64,000 nucleotides of DNA. It comes from Corinectria fuckeliana. Lineage: Eukaryota; Ascomycota; Sordariomycetes; Hypocreales; Nectriaceae. The translations under genes were made by a program, and so were the position numbers. The notes under the pieces are model-generated. The model did no database searches. It saw only the letters and a program-made list of their open reading frames with translations, and had not been told where the DNA came from. The stretch spans positions 1-64,000 of the forward strand of contig WPDH01000054.1 in NCBI GenBank assembly GCA_019137255.1, given 5' to 3'. Positions 1 to 11,768 of the stretch are shown here, in pieces (the first letter of the stretch is position 1; each line of letters begins with the position of its first letter).

Positions 1-1665
1 TTTATATATTATAAATTTATATAGAGCTTTCTAAGTTTATAATATTATAGAATTTATATTATATTTATAAACAGAAGAATAGGCTGTATATTATCCCTGG
101 CTAGCTATAGGCTTTTTACTTCTAGCTAGAAGCTANNCTTACTAGATTATATAATAGAGATCTATAATAATATTCTCTAGAGTTAGAAAGAACTATAAGA
201 TAAGTCAGATTAGCTATAAATATTAATATACTTATTTCTATAATATTAACTTAAGAAATATATTATAAAAGAGATAAGTTTTTATCTTAAACTATTATAA
301 ATACCTATAGGCAGGATTAATTATATATAAGAGTATTTAAGAGTGAATAATATTAATCTTTTTATTTTTTTTAACTAGGCTGAGAATAATATCTTATTAT
401 TTAATTATATTAAGAGAGAGAAGAAAAACAAGAAGTAAATCTAGCTATATATATAATAATTTAAACTAATTTAAGCTAAGATAATCTAATATGCTTATTT
501 TTTCCCCTTTTCACTCAAAAAGAAAGCTTTTTTACTAGAGGAGTATCCTTTTTATCACTCTTCTTATTATTACTTAAGGATAGATCACTTAGTATAGCCT
601 TATCTAAAGTACTATTACCCTCTTTAGTCTTTTTAACCTCTTTCTTTACTTTTACCTCCTTTTTTATCTTAGCCTCTTTCTTAATTATCTCCTTTTTAAT
701 TAGTATATTAAGAATCTCCTTCTTAATAGTAAGTATAGTCTCTAATTTAACTATATATAATACCTTTTGTTTAACTAGGCTTAGAGATAATTTATTAGAA
801 AAAAGTTTAGAGGGAGTAATATTATATACTCTTTTCTAACTATATATACTCTTAATTAGTTACTTTATCTCTAGCTTTAGTTTAGCTTAAAAGAACTAGA
901 AATAAAGTAGAGCTATATAATATTACTTATTAACTATAATATTAATATATTTAAAAAGAGTTTTAAGTAATATACTCTTATATACCTATATAGTAAATAT
1001 TATAAGACTATTATTCTTCTTAACTGTTAATACTAAATAAATAATTCTTTATAGTAGTATAGTTAATTCTAGATTAAATTTATATATAAGGAATTATATT
1101 ATTATATTATATAACTCTTACTTATATACTAATATGATATTAATATTCCTCTTAGCCCTAGTTTATAATACTATAGATTAATAAACAGGAATATTTATAT
1201 TATTAATACTATTATTATAATAGCTNNTATTACTAAGATAGTCTTATCAGAAGGAATTATTATGCTTTATATAAGTATATATTTAGTTATTTATTAGGTA
1301 GAAGGCAAGTCTATTAGATTAATAATAGAAGTAGATAAGGATATAAGCATAAGAAGCTATTAGCTGTAATTAGGGTAGTATATAGCACTAGGGGACTATT
1401 TATAGACCTCTAAGTAGGTAATTAGTTTATTTAGATAGAATATTATAAGTATAGATAAAGAGGGCCTCTTTATAATAAAGGGAAGAAAAAGAAGAAAGTA
1501 TAATAAAGTATAGAAAGATATATAAAAGTATATAGTTATATATGATTTCTTTTATTATTAATTAGTTACTATAGTGATAAAAACTTTAATCCTTTTGTAT
1601 ATAAATAAATAAGATAAAGATATAGTCTTTTATTATGATATAATATTATATATAATTAAACAAAG
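1..1665. repeat. AT-rich, RIP-like island (degenerate repeat)
   Basis: The stretch is extremely AT-rich and dominated by TA, with CTAG/TAGC words recurring throughout. I found no CpG dinucleotide by eye before about 1667, whereas the DNA beyond is GC-balanced and CpG-rich. No open frame of useful length is present. Absence of CpG together with a TpA surplus is the known outcome of repeat-induced point mutation in ascomycetes, so this is probably a dead transposon or other repeat; the family cannot be recognised. Two short N runs (136-137 and 1226-1227) show that assembly was uncertain here. Confidence 0.8.
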
Positions 1666-2533
1666 CTCGTATAATACGGTAGGGTGACCCTAGTACGAAA
1701 ATTTAAAAAAAAGTTGATGTGAGACACCGGGCCCTATGGCCTTCCGTAAGTGGGTTGTAGCCCATGACCTTTTGGTCATCTCGGTGATCATCTGATCCCG
1801 CCGCGGATAAAACGACGTCATCGCTCACCACCCCGAGAGGCTTGGAAGCTGTTAGCGGCTTGGCCTGACGCTCTCGTCCGCCGTCTTTGGCTCTGGAGTT
1901 GATTTGCGCTGTGGTGGTGGAGTTTGGAAGTTGGGGGGTTTGGCGACAGCTATGCACTCGGGCTTCTGGTGCAAGTGAGCGGGAGTTGCGCCTCGTTTCT
2001 GACGTGAGATGCCTTTGTATTGACCAATCCCCCTCATCCCTAATCAGCTTTCAAGAGACACTCGCCGAATAGATTCGCATGTAAATCTGCAACTCTTTCT
2101 GAGCCATCTGCTTCTTCTCTCACCGACTTTAGTTCTAGATTGCATCACCCCGCCTACTCCGCACCGATGGAACATAGTATCAGTTAGCTTAGCTAGGTAC
2201 CGTGGTACCTAAATGGAACTAACTGCCTAGCTTCAGTGGGCCGAGCAACGTGGTTCAGCGGGCCGCTCCCTACGTTCAGTGCCCGCTTGCCCGCCTACCC
2301 CGCTACGGATACTCCCCACTCACTAGGCCTAGAAGCCATCCATAGATAATCCATCCGGGATAGGACCATTCCTAGGCGCCCAAGAGTGCAGTCGGTTCCA
2401 GAATAGACGCCCACTGCAATCAGGGAGAATGGACGGGAATGCACACAAGACAGATACTCACTGACGGCTAGTGCGCGATATAGCAGGCAGCCAGGCAAAC
2501 CTCAAGTTAACTAATTCGCCACACAAACCCCCT
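1666..2533. other. Intergenic, no gene seen
   Basis: Normal-composition DNA between the AT island and the 3' end of the flavin monooxygenase gene. The open frames on both strands are short and resemble no protein family. A palindromic GGGTGACCC lies at 1681-1689, close to the composition boundary. Confidence 0.6.
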
Positions 2534-4615
2534 TCAATTCATAGCCTTGCCGCTCAACTTCGCCTTGTAAACCTCCGTCTCCTGCATTCTCGCCATCTCC
2601 TCCATGATCAGCTTGGGCTCGATCCGTCGCTCAACCGGCCTCGCCAGTCCCAAGATCGCGAGGAACCCCCAAAACCAGCAGTACAGCAGGAAGTAAAGGT
2701 TGATGGTCCCCAGGTATATGAGTGGGACGATGCTCAAGGGGATGTTTCCTGGCTCAGGTTAGCTTCCGCAGCCACCCAATTGACCACCACGGTGTCTTGA
2801 CTCTTACCAAACAGGCCCTCTCGCCGGCTGATCGTCTGCCACAGTTCCCCGGTCAGCACCTCCTTCGCTCCCTCCCACTTCCAGGGCCCTCGCAGCCTGA
2901 ACTTGGCGTTGAAGCTCGCGCCAGCCGCCCAGATGTACGGCAGCCTCCAGCCCTTGTGCGTGCCGAGAGATATCTTGAGGACCTCGGTGAAGCTGGGAGC
3001 GCAGTCCATGTCCTTGGCGAGCTGGTACGCGTAGCTGTCATGCTCGACGCCGTAGGACAGTCGAGCGTCCGGCTTGTGGATGATGCGGTAGTGCCACTCG
3101 TCATCCGGGCTGAGCGGCTTCGGGATGCAGTTGACGAGGTTCATGGCAAACAGCATGGACTGCATCTCAGCTAAGGGGGGGATGGCGCCGAATCCTGGCC
3201 GGATGAACCCTATAAAACCTACCGTCGGATCGTCCGACTTCCAGATCTGTCGAACGTCGGCATCAAAGGCCTCTGGGTAAGCCTTGCGCCCATCGTTGTC
3301 GGGCGTGTTCAGGAAGGGAAACGAAGTAAGGTACCCGGTGGCCAGGACCACTACGTCAGGCTTGACCTCCACGGCTTGAATACGCTCCGCCTCGGGCCGT
3401 CCGTTCAGTGGAAAGTGAGCCACACCATCCTCTGAAATGTGCGAGGGAAACGGCGCTATGTCAATCGTTCGTGCGGGCGGCGGTGGCGTGGCAGTGTTGA
3501 AGAAGAAACGACGAACTCGAGTCCAGAACGGCCAGGTCTTCGGGCGGTACGGGTAGGACACATTGTTCTGGATCTTTTGCCACGCCTTGTTGAAAAACAC
3601 TGGATAGCCACAAGTCAGCAACTTCTTGAGAGAAAACAGGCTGCAAGGACTTACGTCTGGAGACATGGAAGCGCTCGCTGAAGATCTGTCCAACGAACTG
3701 ATCTACTCCATACGGCGACCCTCCGCAGAGCCAGCACCCAGCGGGCATCGCCACGAAGTGGTAATAATCCCAGATCAACATGCTGTCCCGGACGAGTGGG
3801 TGGACGTACATGGTGTCGAACAGGGTGACCTGGCTGACATCGACAGGCAGCTGCGGGTAGTCATAATCTTCGTCTCCGAACAGCCACGGAAGGAATTTCT
3901 GACCGGGCGCTCTCTTTGGGCCATGTTAGTCGTCGCCTTCGAGGTATATTTGGCATGAGGGTGAACCTACCTTCGGCGCACCGAGCCATCCGTCTCTATG
4001 GCAGAGAACTACCTTCTTGGTGTCCCCAGTCACGGCGAGATGGCTGATATCCGCAGCCGTCTCGCCACTCCCAAGAATCAAGACTGTGCTATTCTTTCCG
4101 AACTGCTCCCGGGTCTTGAACTCGGACGAGTGTATGACGGACGGCACCCTCTCGATGCCCGGGATGTCCGGAACGTGCGGGTCGGCGTGGACGCCTGAGC
4201 ACACGGCGAGGGCGTCGCACTCCCACTCCTCGACGGCGCCATCCGGAGTCTGGTAGGTCATCACATGGGCGCTGCGGTCTCCTCTGCGGACCGATCTCAC
4301 CGTCGTGCCCAAGTTGATGTGCGGCCACAGTCGGTAGTAGGAAGCGTACGCATTGAGGTATTCGAGATAGCGGACTGTAGAGAAGAAGTCTGGCTCGTCG
4401 ACGCGCGGGCGAAAGTCGGAGAAGGTGGTCAAGAACTTGGACGACACCAGCTCGCCGTCCTCGTACGAGTGGTGGAAGAAGATGCCGCCTATCTTGCTGT
4501 GGGACTCGAAGAGCCTGACTTCGAAGGGTGCGACGGGGAAGCGCTGATGGGCCTCGAGGAGGACCTTTAGCTGGACGAGGCCGGAGGGGCCGCCACCGAT
4601 GATTGCAACACGCAT
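2534..4615 (-). CDS. Flavin-containing monooxygenase (FMO-like), 636 aa
   Basis: Predicted FAD- and NADPH-dependent monooxygenase of the dimethylaniline/Baeyer-Villiger-related FMO group; substrate unknown. Exons on the minus strand are 4615-3971, 3913-3655, 3599-2808 and 2748-2534, with phases that join cleanly to 1911 nt. The start ATG is followed almost at once by the FAD Rossmann motif GGGPSG (residues 7-12). A second dinucleotide motif, LGSGETAAD, lies near residues 181-189, and an FMO-type HSSEFK sits before it. VLATGY occurs in the large third exon. The last exon encodes a hydrophobic stretch (LIYLGTINLYFLLYCWFWG), suggesting a C-terminal membrane anchor. The gene stands alone between the AT island and a broken sugar-transporter gene. 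Family assignment is firm; substrate and pathway are not. Confidence 0.9.
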
Positions 4616-5740
4616 CTTGAGTAAAAGAGCTCCTCAAAGGGTCGTTTCCAGAAGGACAAACTGCGTTGGAGACAATTAAGTACCGCGAGAGCCAAGTATC
4701 AAGGTTGATAAGGGCCTCTTCGCAATGGTTCCTACGGCCCGGTCCCCCCCCCTCCCCCTCAACCTTCAACCTTGGTCCGCACCCACTCCTCCTCCCCATC
4801 CCGGCCGCGCCGCATTATCAAGCTCGACACCTCACCTCACCTGAGGCTAGTCCGGGCGGTCACCGGCCTAACTTCCCCTGGGCGTCCGCGGATGCTAAGG
4901 TTGTTCGGTAGGCCAAGTGGAGTCAACGAAGAATACGTGATGTGAACAGGATAGACAAGGCGTGGTTGGCCAGCGGTGCAGGTTGCCGTCAGCGAACGGC
5001 CCGCTTGGTTCGGAATGTCCAGTGAGGACGAGAAGACAAGGCCCTGCCTGCATCGGCATTAGTTCAAATTGCCGCAGGATGCCAGGGTGGTGTGGTGATC
5101 GTGGAGCGAAGTCGAGGGGAGCTCACTTCTGTTCTGGGCAGCGAAGCCCGAAGGGGAACCGACGCCAAGCTTCGTTTTGGGATGGCCAGAGTGGCGTGGT
5201 TTACTTGCGGTCTAGCTGGGTTCTCTTGATCGACCAAAGAAGCGAACAGGTTGAAGATAACTAGGTGGATAGTAGATTAGGTAGTCGAGGGACAAGTTCT
5301 CGTGTAAGTCGCCCGGCCTCCCGGTACTAGGGTAGTACGTCGGGTTTTATAGCCAATCGATTCTGGAGTACTTGGAGCCTAGTCCGCTTATGCGATGGGC
5401 TACTGCAGCTTCCAGCAACCATCTTTCGATATTAACGCGACGTACCTAAGCGAGAAGTCCAGGGTAGCGAAACTGCGACATTTTGCCCTCTTCTCTGCGT
5501 TTTGGGTTCTAATTGCATTGAGTGTCTATGAGTTCTGAAACAAGAGACTTGTCTCCAAGTCATTTTTAAAAGTGACGAGCTAAAAATCATTCGATAATTT
5601 ATTCGATAACAAGCATGCTTAAATCATGCGAGAGTCACTCATCTAGGTATTCTACTTTGTGAAAATGAATTGGTATCAAATTACTTTCTACCCCTCAATG
5701 GAATACGTCTGTCAGACCTGTTCAACCGACAACGCAAAAT
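4616..5740. other. Intergenic, no gene seen
   Basis: This 1.1 kb lies upstream of the flavin monooxygenase and downstream of the transporter pseudogene. A pyrimidine-rich run (around 4741-4800) is probably promoter or 5' UTR of the monooxygenase. The part near 5550-5700 is AT-richer. No coding sequence could be supported. Confidence 0.6.
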
Positions 5741-7032
5741 CTAGATTTCCTTGGCCTCTGCCGCGTACACAGTCTTGACAGCCTCGCCATTGGTCTGCGC
5801 ATCAGGCTTATATGCCTCGAATTTCCTGGCGGGGACACCCTTCATGAACATCTCATCAAGCTCCTCATATGTCCTGCTGGACAATCTGGAGCTTGAAGCT
5901 CTCAGAGGTGGAGTAGCCTGCAAGCTGCATGTAGTAGGTTCCGTAGGAGGCGATGAAGGTGATGCCGCAGAGAGACTGGATGCAGAGCGGCGCGATGGAG
6001 ATGACGGTTCGGCGGACTTGCGGAAGCACTCGAAGTAAGTGACGCCCTCGGTCTCTTGCTTGACCTCCTCGAGGGTCTGGTTGATGGCCGCGAGACGCTT
6101 CCGGCCTTCTTCGCCCTTGCTGCCGAGACGAGCCAGGGCGGCGAGCGCCTTCTCCTGCTTACCCTTGGAGGCCAGCCACCATGGGGACTCGGGCATGAAG
6201 AGGACGAAGACGGTGGCGACCAGGGCGAAGCCGTACTGGGCGCAGAAGATGGCGCGGTAGGCCCAGCGGCTCTCAAAGGTCCCGGTCTCGTTGACGACGA
6301 GGGCGACGATGAAGGGCCCCAGGGTGTAGGCGAGCGCAGACAAGCAGGCCAGCATGCCTCGAAGGGCTAGAGGAGTGATCTGTGGAAGCGAACATCAATG
6401 TCGATGCTTGTGGTTGCGGGCAGGGCAAGCCATTCTTATACCTCTCCGATGTATGATACGGTGACAGAGGCTAGAGCGCCAACCGAAAACCCGTTGATGA
6501 ACTTTCCGCCGAAGAAGAGCTTGTTGCTGGTGGCAACAAACTCCATGGTGATGGCGGCGTAGGCAATGATGAGGCAGATGATGATGACGGCTCGGCGACC
6601 CAACTAATCCGCGACTGCACCGCAACCAAGGGCGCCGACGACACCCCTATATGGTCACAACGTCAGCCTCTTCCGTCCCAGAGCATGAGAGCGAAACGAG
6701 AAGACCGGGCCGACTTACGAAGCAACGGGCGCTCCTTGGAAAGCACTCTGCCATTTGGCATACAGCACATACTCGCCGTCGACCATTCCGCCAAAGTCCT
6801 TGCGGAACTCCGGGATGCTGATGATGTTCCCGGCGGCCTGGTTCTCGAAGGACACCAGGAGGATGCACCACACGGCGAAGACGGACCACGCACAAGCGAG
6901 AGGGTACTTCCTGATGGACTCGAGCTTGACAAGCTCGTGCTCTTCCTGGTTGGCCAGGGGGGCGAGGTCGTTGTCGACGGTGTCGAGGTGCTGGGCACCG
7001 ACCTTCTCGGCCATAGAGACTGGGTCTGCCAT
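5741..7032 (-). pseudogene. MFS sugar (SP-family) transporter, broken
   Basis: A relic of a hexose/oligosaccharide-type major facilitator. The N-terminal half is readable: start at 7032, an intron at 6647-6718, and a second intron between IGE and ITPLALRG near 6372-6440. Family hallmarks include the LGRR loop, PESPWWLASKG and a C-terminal RTYEELDEMF tail. Three lesions are visible. An in-frame TAG (6604-6606) interrupts the conserved AD-x-LGRR loop. After FECFRKS (about 6010-6018) the reading continues in another frame as RRTVISIAPLCIQSLCG. At about 5866-5876 the text jumps from LQIVQQ, normally around TM7, straight to the cytoplasmic RTYEELDE tail, so about TM8-TM12 are gone. No splicing I could draw restores it. 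It sits next to pentose-metabolism genes and may once have supplied their substrate. Confidence 0.88.
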
Positions 7033-7839
7033 GGTGATGGTTCTTTAGACGCAACTACTGGAAGAAAGGAAACCCCAGTTGATGCGTTATATGACGGCAA
7101 ACGAGATTGGAATAGGATAGAGCGAATTTCGGAGAAAGTTGGAGAGACATGCCCAAACCATTATATATTAATTAAGTGCACCACTTACCCCAGACGCGTT
7201 TACTACGGGACAGGCGAATCCGGGGTGCCTCTCCTCCCCCCACACGTTCCACGTTACCAAGTTTCCAACCCTGGTATTCCCATGACTTCCGGTGCCATGG
7301 ACCCTTTCCAGGCCCGAGCAATCACGCCACGGCCGATCACCAACAGTCGCTACGCGCTATGCTTGCGGAGAAGGCGATTAAAGGTGCCTATTCCGGCCTG
7401 TAGTCTGGGGCTCTCTCGCGTGGCATGGGGCAGTCACAATCTTCTACTAAGTCGGCGAGGGTGGACCGGCGGATGGGTCTCGAGTCAGGCTTCCGGGCAA
7501 GGGTTTTCCCATACTAAGTAGATACTACTATTACGGCCACGCGAGGTGACGAGGCTGTCCGATTTCACCCGGCCACGCGAGGCATCTTGTTCCGGTTCAA
7601 GAGGGTAAAGAAGGCAGTTGGGAGCACAGCTGCAAGTCATAGCTCATCCCGGCGGCGTTGGAAGCGGCTCCTGGAAGTACGGTAGCTAGCTAGAGTGGAC
7701 TGAGACCGAGGCTCAGGCACCGGCGTTTCTATGACCAAATATCGTATATCCAATGGTTTCATATCATGTACAGTCTCTATTCTCATTCATCGCTAGGCCG
7801 TCTCCTATATGTAATCGTGTACCTGTGTCTTAAACCGTT
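7033..7839. other. Intergenic, no gene seen
   Basis: The 0.8 kb between the transporter pseudogene and the 3' end of the dehydrogenase contains no supportable gene. A short direct repeat, GGCCACGCGAGG, occurs twice near 7535-7585. The part close to 7033 would have been the transporter's promoter. Confidence 0.55.
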
Positions 7840-9318
7840 CTAGAAAAACGTCGTCTCGCTCTCGTCTACAATCTGCACCTTGATGCATCCGTTCCTCGGG
7901 TCTGACGACAGAGTCAAGCCCTCCAAGGCCTTTTCTAGAGGGAACACATGGGAAACCAGTTTCTTGACGTCCACCAGTCCTCCCTCGATGCAAGCGATGC
8001 CCGCCGGCCAAGTATCCCGGTACCGGTTGATGAACCGAAGATCAATCTGGGGGAGGTTCGCGGGTTAGTTGAAGCTCCCCAAAGCGCAAGGGCTTGTGAA
8101 GATGGCCAGTCGATATAGCATACCTCAGCTAGAGACAGGTGCATGAACGGCAGGTTGTTCATGACGGACTTGCCGACGCCAACGACCATCAGCAAACCAC
8201 CTCGGCGAACCATAAAGGCCGCCGAGCACACGCTGCTCTCGACGCCGGTGCACTCCAACGCCACTCGCGGCTGGACGTACTCGGTCGCTCCAAACAGCTC
8301 CCGCACCGCCTTGCCGTTCTCCTCGCTGCTCTTGGCCACGTCGACCTGGTACGTCTTGACCGTGGGCACAATCGTCTTGGCAAAGGCCAGTCTCGTCGGC
8401 TCCACGTCGGTGATGACGATCGGGTGGGCGCCCGAGGCTCGGGCGCCGGCGAGCGCGAGCAGGCCGATCGGGCCGGCGCCGCAGACCACCACGGGCGTGC
8501 CGATGGTGATGCGCGCCGAGTTGATGCCGTGCAGCGCGACGCTGAGGGGCTCGAGGAGGGCGCCCTCGGCGAAGGACACGGCGTCGGGGAGCCTGTCGGA
8601 GCAGGGCCGCCCGGTCAGTCTTCCAAGAATACAAAGGACCCCCAGACAGACCGTAGCTGGGACGGGACGGCTTACTTGTGAAGCCACTTGGCGGGATGGG
8701 CCTTGTACCGTTGCAGCGTACCGGCGTACGGGTACACGCCCGAGAACTCGACGGCCTCGCAGAGGTTGTATCGGCCTTCCAGGCACAGGAAGCAGCTCTC
8801 GCAGGGCACACCCGGCTCGATGGCGACTCTGTCACCTAGCAATAGAATGTGAGTCCACACGCCGGATGGGAAGCGCTTCATCTAGCAGGCCTCACCTGGT
8901 TTCAGATGCGTGACCCCCTCGCCGCATCGTATCACGACTCCGGCAGCTTCGTGGCCGATGATGCAGTCGCCCTCGAAAACGAGGGTGCCTATCCGCCCCG
9001 TCTTCCAGAAGTGAACGTCGGACCTACTCAGTTAAGCCCGCGATCAAAACCGTCCGAGGTGGGATCATCGTGTCATTACCCGCAAATGCCCGTCGCCTTG
9101 ACGTGCACGAGCACCTCGCCGGTCCCGGGCGCGTACACGGGCGCGTCCACCGCCTTCAGGCTGTGGTCGGCCGTGACCTGCAGCGACGGGTTCGGCAGAG
9201 GAGCCTCCAGGGTCTCGCGGGACGAGGCGTGGCCGTTGAGCGGGCGCTTGAGCTCGTCGACGGAAGGCTGGTGGTGGCCGTTGACGCCGGCGGGCTGAGA
9301 CTCGGCGATGGAACCCAT
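7840..9318 (-). CDS. L-arabinitol 4-dehydrogenase-type zinc MDR, 400 aa
   Basis: Zinc-dependent medium-chain dehydrogenase of the polyol group (L-arabinitol, xylitol or sorbitol dehydrogenase), which oxidises a pentitol to a ketose with NAD+. Exons on the minus strand: 9318-9080, 9023-8896, 8835-8676, 8592-8124, 8046-7840 (1203 nt, phases agree). Visible: catalytic-zinc segment ICGSDVHFWKTG, GHEAAG, a four-cysteine structural-zinc loop (CESCFLCLEGRYNLC), the Rossmann signature CGAGPIGLLAL, and a C-terminal SDPRNGCIKVQIVDE resembling fungal LAD. The region before the catalytic Cys79 is about 25 residues longer than in the LADs I remember. It is divergent from the DUF1593 gene with 535 bp between starts. 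LAD is the best fit from overall pattern and from the xylose reductase nearby; a xylitol or sorbitol specificity cannot be excluded. Confidence 0.88.
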
Positions 9319-9853
9319 TGTGATGGTATCGACGGTTTTTGTGTGTGTGAACAAAGACAGAAACAAAGCCTCTCCTCTGCATGGTTCTGCAGGTCACCTG
9401 GGAGTCAGTCCGCCAGCCAGCACACGGGTGCGAAATCCTTCCTCTTGCAGCCACGGCACTAGAAGCCGCACAAGCAACGAGTAACAAACAAGGGACTCAC
9501 TCAACCCGAGCATCTGTCACCAGGACCGCAAACCCCACACAAAGCCGGGGGCATTGACGAATGTTCATTTCTCCAAGGGGGCGCGCCACTATCCCGGATC
9601 CCCGCAGTTCGACCCCATCGTTCGGCTACCTTAGTTAGCGGCCGGGTGCTTCGTATTGCCTCATCCGGACGGGCTTCCCCACGATGCTTGGCTAAAGCCC
9701 GGGAGAAGCACGGCGTTCGGCTGTATCTGCGTCATGGGAGGGGAGCTTGCGGCTGGACCATGGATATAATGAATGCCATGTCATGGAAGGAGGCAGGCCA
9801 TCGGTCAAGAGGACGGACTGCGCATCGTATCAGACATCACTGACCGTCACGCA
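9319..9853. promoter_or_regulatory. Shared divergent promoter, dehydrogenase / DUF1593 gene
   Basis: The 535 bp between two head-to-head start codons must carry the promoters of both genes. A single GGCTAA (9690-9695) matches the GGCTAR core known for the xylanolytic activators XlnR/XYR1. One copy in this length is expected by chance about half the time, so this is only suggestive. Confidence 0.5.
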
Positions 9854-11418
9854 ATGGCAACCGACTCGTCCAAGCTGCAGTCGTTCCCCTCGAAGCCGCG
9901 GGTCTTCATCCTGTCCGACATCTCCAATGAACCGGACGACGCCGAGTCGCTCGTCAGATACCTTCTGTACTCCAACCAGTTCCAGACCGAGGGCCTCGTG
10001 GCTTGCTCGTCAACATGGATGAGGACCAAGGTCTGTCCTCAGGACATGCACACGATTGTCGACGCGTACACTGGTTCCGTCGAGAACCTGAACAAGCATG
10101 CCCATCCAGACTTCCAATACCCTTCGGCGAAGTACATGAAGAGCCTGATTAAGTCTGGCGCACCTGTATGTAGCTGTATCCATCTCAACCCAAAAAAAAT
10201 CCCCCCTTCTAAGGACGTGAAACACAGGTTTATGGATTCAAGGCCGTTGGTCACGACATCCCCCTGAGCGAGGGCGGCGAGCTCCTCCTAGAGAGAATCA
10301 AGGCCCCCTCAAAAGACCCTCTCTGGATCCTGGTTTGGGGCGGAACCAACGTCCTCGCCCAGGTTCTCTTCAGACTCAAGGAGACCTGTCCCGACGAAGA
10401 GTTCGCCGCGCTGAGGGCGAAGCTCAGAGTCTACACCATTTCAGACCAGGACGACACCGGCGCCTGGATCCGCAACACCTTCCCCGACGTCTTCTACATC
10501 GCCTCGGTGCACGCATGGAACCAGTACGGCATGGCCGCGTGGACCGGCATCTCGGGCGACAAGTACTACGGCTTCGACCAGGGCGGGCCCGACTTTTCCA
10601 AGCTCACCAAGGAGTGGATCAAGGAGAACATCCAGATCGGCCCCCTGGGCTCGGCGTATCCCAACTACCTGTTTATCCCCGAGGGCGACACCCCGACTTT
10701 CCTGTACCTCATCCAGAACGGCCTCGGCATCCGCGAGCGTCCCGAGTACGGTTCTTGGGGAGGTCGATACCAGCTCACGGATGTCAGCACCGAGGGCCTG
10801 GGCAGCAAGCATTACAGCGACGCCTGCGACGTCGTCATCGGCCAGGACGGCAAGACGTACAGGTCCAACCACGCCACCATCTGGCGCTGGCGAGACGCGT
10901 TCCAGAACGACTTCGCTGCCCGAATCCAGTGGAGCCTGTCGCCGTCTCTCTCATCGGCCAACCACCACCCCGTCATCTCCCTCAACGGCTCCTCCGGCCC
11001 GGAGCCGGTATACATCGACGCCGACGCCGGCACGACCCTGAAGCTCGACGCCTCGGAGACGTACGACCCCGACGGCGACGCCCTCGCCTTCAAGTGGTGG
11101 CAGTACCGCGAGCCCAGCGCCTCGCAGTGGCTCGTCCACTTCGAGGTGGAAGAGATGATGGTCGAGAAGAAGGACGACGAGGGCCGGGTCGTCGAGGTGA
11201 CTCTCCCGGCAGTCGACAAGTGCTGCGTGGAGCTGTTGAGCCGAGATCCGGTGGCAAAGGGTCAGGTGCTGCACATGATCCTTGAGGTAACGGATGCTGG
11301 GTCGCCAAGTCTGACGAGTTATAAGCGGGTGGTGATTCAGACGACGAACAGGGAATTGAAGGGCGCAAAGGGTGGCGTTGAGGATATCGCGACTGTCTTT
11401 GACAGTTTGATGGACTAG
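9854..11418 (+). CDS. DUF1593 / Sde182-like protein (nucleoside-hydrolase fold), 500 aa
   Basis: Two exons, 9854-10165 and 10228-11418, give 500 residues. The N-terminal domain carries FILSDISNEPDDAESLVRY, the Asp-rich Ca-binding type motif of the nucleoside-hydrolase superfamily as used in DUF1593. It is followed by WGGTNVLAQVL and YTISDQDDTGAWIRNTFPD, typical of the same family. The C-terminal part (from about residue 350) is an Ig-like module with LDASETYDPDGDALAFKWWQ, as in the Sde182 cellulose-binding protein family. No signal peptide is visible from this ATG; an upstream in-frame ATG at 9773 does not add one. The biochemical role is unknown in fungi. Its head-to-head placement with a pentitol dehydrogenase, beside a xylose reductase, makes a role in releasing or processing a pentose-containing compound a reasonable hypothesis. 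Confidence 0.88.
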
Positions 11419-11768
11419 GGATTTTGTATACCAGAATAAACTACGATTCGGTTGTAGAAAGACAAGGATTTCATGCAATATTTTGCGGGTCAGCTACACA
11501 AAGATGTGTCTTTGATATGTATAGGTAACTTGGACTCCAGATGAGAAACATAAATGCATGACAAATCCGTTGTTACTCAAGTGAGTTACGAGGTTCCCAC
11601 CACGAGACGTGGACGACCTACTTATTGGAAAGGATACAATTTAATGTACGTCGTCTATTTCACACGAAGCAAATATTCTAGAACGTCTTGACGTACTGTA
11701 TATCTCTTGTCATTATTTATTTCTATTCTTGTGTATAATCTCATGTTTACTCATCCATCAACCCCAGC
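11419..11768. other. Convergent 3' intergenic region
   Basis: 350 bp between the stop codons of the DUF1593 gene and the xylose reductase gene. It is AT-richer than its flanks, as expected for two facing 3' UTRs and polyadenylation regions. No gene seen. Confidence 0.6.

Noticed and set aside
1681..1700. Transposon terminal repeat at the edge of the AT island
   Set aside because: A GGGTGACCC palindrome is present, but no matching inverted copy was seen at the other side because the island runs off the window.
9690..9695. XlnR/XYR1 binding site as proof of xylose control
   Set aside because: A single GGCTAA in 535 bp is expected by chance about half the time, and none was found in the xylose reductase promoter, so it is not evidence on its own.
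10335..11285. Long Arg/Pro-rich open frames overlapping the DUF1593 gene
   Set aside because: These are out-of-frame readings of a GC-rich exon with no domain content; the same applies to long frames overlapping the oxidoreductase, hydratase, xylose reductase and PKS-NRPS exons.
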